A DNA stretch of 64,000 nucleotides from Anaerotruncus sp. MC2020 (GTDB taxonomy: Bacteria > Bacillota > Clostridia > Oscillospirales > Ruminococcaceae), in assembly GCA_000701945.1 (NCBI GenBank), contig JNKE01000018.1, positions 62,001-126,000 of the forward strand, in the 5' to 3' direction. The notes beneath the pieces were generated by a model. The model had not been told where the DNA came from and did no database searches. It saw only the letters and a list, made by a program, of their open reading frames with translations. Made by a program: the position numbers and the translations under genes. Shown piece after piece: positions 60,927 through 64,000 of this stretch (its first letter is position 1; each line of letters begins with the position of its first letter).

Positions 60927-61015
60927 GTACCTTCACATCAAAAACGAAAGTCCGTCCGTTTTGGAGCAGGCTAAAATGAAGTGCGGTCTGCCTCAAAAAA
61001 TCCGTATTTTGTAGG

Positions 61016-61045
61016 TTGACACAGAAGAAAAGTGTATGGTATAAT
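61016..61045 (+). promoter_or_regulatory. promoter of the cellulosomal esterase gene
   Basis: TTGACA (61016-61021), 18-base spacer, TATAAT (61040-61045); AAGGAGG precedes the ATG. Confidence 0.85.
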
Positions 61046-61096
61046 GTGGTATAATAAGTATGTAAGGTGATAATACGAAAACAAGGAGGTTTGTAA

Positions 61097-62713
61097 ATGA
61101 AAAAAGCAATGTCTATTATCACTGCGGCAGCACTGTCTCTCTCCGTTACTGCATCAATGCCTGTATCGGCAGCCGAGTCGGACTATCTGCTGCACAGCAC
61201 ATTTGAGGACGGAAAAGAGCAGTGGTCGGGGCGCGGCTCGGCATCGGTCAAGGTCGTGTCCGAGATTTCGCGTTCGGGAGTGAATTCGCTTATGGCGAGC
61301 GGCAGAGAGGCTGACTGGAACGGCGCCACAGTCCCGCTTGGCTCCGAATTCAAGGCGGGACAGTCCTACGCGTTCAGTGCGTATGTAATGACTGAGGACA
61401 CGTCGTCGCCCGTCACATTTTATCTGACGCTCCAGTACAAGAGCGGAGATACCACTGAGTACCCGAAGATAGCGGAGGTAACCGCTGAAAAGGGACAGTG
61501 GGCGCGTCTCGAAAACAAGGAATTCACCATTCCGAGCGATGCATCTGATATGCAGCTCTACGTCGAGACCGACGGAAGCAAGTGCAGCTTCTATGTCGAC
61601 GAGGTAGTCGGAGCAAAGAGCGGTACCGAGATAGGTACACCTCCGCCTGCTGTAAAAATGAATAAAGGTGATATCAACTACGACGGAGCGATAGACACCT
61701 TTGACGTTATACTTGCCCGCAAGGGAATAATCGGCGGTATAACCGACAAGAGAACGCTGAAGGCGGCTGATGCTGACAGCAACGCAGTATTTGAGGTAGC
61801 CGACCTTGTCCTCATCAGTGAGTTCAGTCTTGGTAAGATAAAGAAATTTCCTGTGGTCGAGCCTGTAATAGTTCCCGGACAGACCAAGTACACTATGGAG
61901 GAGCTCACCGAGAAGGTACAGAGCGAGCTTGTGAACAATGAGCCGAGCGACTCGCATCAGGAGAAGCCGGGCGTCAAGTACGGAACAATTGAGAAGAAGA
62001 CCTATTTCTCCAAGAAGGCTAACAAGAACAAGCCTTATAATATCCTGCTTCCCGCAGACTATGACGAGAGCAAGGAGTATCCCGTACTCTATGTGCTCCA
62101 CGGCTTCTTCGAGAACGAAGACCGCATGATAGTAAGAGGCAACGGCGTGATGTACACCCGTCAGATAGTCGGAAACGCTATCGCTTCGGGCGAGGCAAAG
62201 GATATGATAGTCGTATGCCCGCTCATCTTCACGAGTGCCACAAAGGAGAGCGCTTCGGGCTTCGGCGACCCTGAATCAGTCGCAGGCTACAATAACTTCG
62301 TTGACGACATCGTTGACAGCCTCATGCCGGAGATTGAGTCGAAATACAGCGTCAAGACAGGCAGGGACTACACCGCAGTCACGGGCTTCTCGATGGGCGG
62401 TATGGAGTCGCTCCAGATAGGCATGAAGTACGGCGACAAGTTCGGCTATGTCGGAGCTATATGCCCCGCTCCCGGCTGTCAGGGCGCGTTCAAGTGGAAC
62501 AGCGAGGAGGAGACTCCGCACCTGATATTCATCACGGGCGGCACATCTGACAACGTTGTCGGACTCAACACCCCGCAGGGCTACCACGACAACTTCACTA
62601 AGAACGGCGTTCCTCATGTATGGCACGTTGTTCAGGGCGGTCACCACGGCGACGATTCTATCCATTCGAGCCTGTATTGCTATGTAAGAGCAGTATTCCA
62701 GGCGACGGACTGA
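61097..62713 (+). CDS. dockerin-containing CE1 esterase with N-terminal carbohydrate-binding module
   Basis: 538 residues. Signal peptide MKKAMSIITAAALSLSVTAS...SAAE. Residues ~30-175 are a CBM4/9/22-like beta-sandwich (DYLLHSTFEDGKEQWSGRGS; FTIPSDASDMQLYVETDGSK). A type I dockerin follows (KGDINYDGAIDTFDVILARK, then DADSNAVFEVADLVLISEFS with two Ca-binding Asp/Asn loops). The esterase: YPVLYVLHGFFENEDR, AVTGFSMGGMESLQIG (nucleophile Ser in GFSMGG) and WHVVQGGHHGDD (His). It probably removes acetyl or feruloyl groups from xylan. The dockerin is internal, as in several R. flavefaciens esterases. Confidence 0.95.
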   Translation: MKKAMSIITAAALSLSVTASMPVSAAESDYLLHSTFEDGKEQWSGRGSASVKVVSEISRSGVNSLMASGREADWNGATVPLGSEFKAGQSYAFSAYVMTEDTSSPVTFYLTLQYKSGDTTEYPKIAEVTAEKGQWARLENKEFTIPSDASDMQLYVETDGSKCSFYVDEVVGAKSGTEIGTPPPAVKMNKGDINYDGAIDTFDVILARKGIIGGITDKRTLKAADADSNAVFEVADLVLISEFSLGKIKKFPVVEPVIVPGQTKYTMEELTEKVQSELVNNEPSDSHQEKPGVKYGTIEKKTYFSKKANKNKPYNILLPADYDESKEYPVLYVLHGFFENEDRMIVRGNGVMYTRQIVGNAIASGEAKDMIVVCPLIFTSATKESASGFGDPESVAGYNNFVDDIVDSLMPEIESKYSVKTGRDYTAVTGFSMGGMESLQIGMKYGDKFGYVGAICPAPGCQGAFKWNSEEETPHLIFITGGTSDNVVGLNTPQGYHDNFTKNGVPHVWHVVQGGHHGDDSIHSSLYCYVRAVFQATD

Positions 62714-62730
62714 TATTACGGTTATTAAAA

Positions 62731-62767
62731 GGGCTGCTCCCTGCGGTTGTGCAGGGGCAGCCTTTTT
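62731..62767 (+). terminator. terminator after the esterase gene
   Basis: GGCTGCTCCCTGC / GCAGGGGCAGCC stem (one bulge) followed by TTTTT. Confidence 0.85.
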
Positions 62768-62827
62768 GCATCGCAAAATGACGATGAATCATATCCGCAC
62801 AGAAGAAAACGCAATTATACATTTAAA

Positions 62828-62851
62828 GGGCGTGATGTTTCTATCACGCCC
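62828..62851. terminator. second hairpin in the gap
   Basis: 9-bp perfect stem GGGCGTGAT / ATCACGCCC with 6-base loop; no long T-run on the plus side, A/T-rich on the minus side, where it may end the dockerin gene transcript. Confidence 0.6.
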
Positions 62852-62990
62852 TCTCTTATACTGTGCTTGGCGATGGCGCAACGGCATAGAGGAAGCTGCT
62901 GCGACTTATACTGAGTATCTGCCCTCTCACCGCTGCCATCAATTAAATTATATTACCTAAAACGCAGCTTGTAAAGGTTACATATATCAC

Positions 62991-64000
62991 TCATGCAGTG
63001 ACATTTGTCACTTTCTCGGGAGCCTCCGACTTATTTTTCGCATATTTCAGGTATGTTTCGAGCTCCATGTCGAGGTCGGGATAGTCGACCGCGTCATTCT
63101 TTAGCAGTCCCAGCACGTAGCCCTGCACCTCTTCATTGTCGAGGCAGGAGTCCGAAGCGAGCAGAGTACACAGCTTTGCAAGGTGAGTCTCGCCGCTGTC
63201 GACCTTGTTCACGAGGTATATCGTCATCGTGCTGCCGTCGAGCCAGTGCGGCTGAGTTTCCAGCCACTTTTCGCTGCTTATTTCCTCCGCGCGCCGTGAC
63301 AGCTCATTTGTTTGCGAGAGCATTTCCTCGTCCAGCTTCAGCTTGGCATAGAGCGAGTACGGCTTGGAGATTATATCCTCGAGCTCCTCATACCAGCCGT
63401 CGCTGCCGAATTCTATTATCGGAACGTTTTCCTCAACAGTAGGCTCGTCGTAATCGCCGTAAGCCGCATTGCCGTCTGATTTGTACACGTGGTGAGCAGT
63501 ACCGCTCGCGTCGTAGACGAGGATATCCTGCTGCTGCTTCCACGATGCTGCCGTCTCGACCACGAGCACAGGCTCGTTACCCTTGCTGACATGAGCGGCG
63601 GGACCTGTTTTGGTGAGCTTTTTTCTCAGCATTACGAGGTCGAAAATGTCGAGCTTGTTGTCTATGCAGAGGTCAGCCGCCTTCCAGTCGAAGTATTCGT
63701 CGTTCCTGCCGTTGAGCAGCCAGTTTTGCAGGCATACTGCGTCCGCGATGCCGAAGACACCGTCCTTGTTGACATCGCCCGTGATGTTCAGGTCTGTCCT
63801 GAACAGCAAGTCGAGCGCACCGTTTTCGTGCTTTGTTATCTCGGGCTGGTCGCTGCACAAGAAATCAAAACTGTCAGCGCTGTAGAAAAGCTCTGCGAGC
63901 TCGCCGTCGATGTACTGGGGATTACGTTTAACGACGAAAACAGGTCCCGTGTACATACGCCCGATTCGTACATCCGTGCCGAATGTGAACGGATGTTTTG
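62991..64000 (-). CDS. dockerin-containing cellulosomal protein, 5' part outside window
   Basis: The frame is open through the window's right edge; an internal Met lies at 63956 but coding sequence continues upstream (FTFGTDVRIGRMYTGPVFVV). A type I dockerin is seen: ITGDVNKDGVFGIADAVCLQ and DLCIDNKLDIFDLVMLRKKL, both halves with Ca-binding loops. The sequence after the dockerin (EPVLVVETAASWKQQQDILV to the C-terminus) is helical and acidic with no enzyme family I recognise. Adjacent to the esterase but on the other strand. Likely a scaffoldin-bound accessory protein. Confidence 0.85.
   Translation of the reverse strand, partial: KHPFTFGTDVRIGRMYTGPVFVVKRNPQYIDGELAELFYSADSFDFLCSDQPEITKHENGALDLLFRTDLNITGDVNKDGVFGIADAVCLQNWLLNGRNDEYFDWKAADLCIDNKLDIFDLVMLRKKLTKTGPAAHVSKGNEPVLVVETAASWKQQQDILVYDASGTAHHVYKSDGNAAYGDYDEPTVEENVPIIEFGSDGWYEELEDIISKPYSLYAKLKLDEEMLSQTNELSRRAEEISSEKWLETQPHWLDGSTMTIYLVNKVDSGETHLAKLCTLLASDSCLDNEEVQGYVLGLLKNDAVDYPDLDMELETYLKYAKNKSEAPEKVTNVTA

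Noticed and set aside
61154-62101. 315-codon minus-strand frame opposite the esterase gene
   Set aside because: The plus strand carries signal peptide, dockerin and esterase motifs; the antisense translation is low-complexity and motif-free.

Overview
The window looks like the chromosome of a fibrolytic Ruminococcus (Oscillospiraceae, Bacillota). The right-hand ~6 kb is GC-richer and encodes two dockerin-bearing (cellulosomal) proteins, a CE1-type esterase, a CotH-family lipoprotein, a PAP2 phosphatase and an initiator tRNA. Everything left of the tRNA (about 1-57,800) is AT-richer accessory DNA full of defence, peptide-modification, RNA-repair and mobile-element genes. It also carries several broken genes left by past recombination. 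Promoters throughout are close to the sigma-A consensus with 17-bp spacers. No CRISPR array, rRNA or intact transposase was seen.

Layout. 1-4,652 (minus): kptA (RNA 2'-phosphotransferase), a class I SAM methyltransferase-fold protein, mcrB and mcrC (cut by the window edge), in one operon. 4,775-9,025 (minus): macrodomain protein, metallophosphoesterase, a 5'-truncated phosphoesterase joined to a 3'-truncated ParB-like gene, a large serine recombinase and a degenerate ORF. 9,411-15,778 (minus): a compact operon that looks like an undescribed ribosomal-peptide system. It runs from a 68-residue Cys-rich peptide and a partial terminator to a RadC-type JAMM peptidase, two MccB-like E1 enzymes (each with a winged-helix, RRE-like N-terminus), a short UvrA-like ATPase and an ADP-ribosylglycohydrolase. 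15,966-21,290 (minus): two GNATs, flavoprotein, ABM monooxygenase, SMI1/KNR4, a nucleotidyltransferase and small unknowns. 21,423-26,143: an ImmA-XRE protein diverging from an XRE / ImmA / Y-family polymerase / YolD cassette.

26,261-35,050: a His-Xaa-Ser (HXS) radical-SAM system. The plus operon is hxsD, a second HxsD-like gene, an A24 prepilin-type peptidase, hxsC and hxsB. The repeat substrate (HxsA-like) is on the opposite, converging strand, at the end of a RecQ-like helicase / MORN membrane protein operon. 35,342-36,418: a secreted NUC-type nuclease lipoprotein. 36,601-54,288 (minus): an ~18-kb defence operon mixing DISARM-like (SNF2 helicase, large adenine methyltransferase) and Druantia-like (2,102-residue DUF1998 helicase) parts with a DUF262/HNH protein and a RelE-UvrD fusion. 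54,300-57,900: an AraC regulator under a perfect inverted repeat, a relaxase gene cut at both ends, a stub of an endonuclease/exonuclease/phosphatase gene, and the island edge at tRNA-fMet. 58,141-64,000: backbone with cellulosomal and envelope functions.

The two strongest candidates for undescribed biology are the JAMM / paired-E1 / UvrA-like peptide operon (9,411-15,778) and the HXS system with its built-in A24 peptidase (26,261-35,050). The hybrid DISARM/Druantia-type operon follows. All family calls were made by eye from motifs, without database searches; functions of whole clusters are inference.
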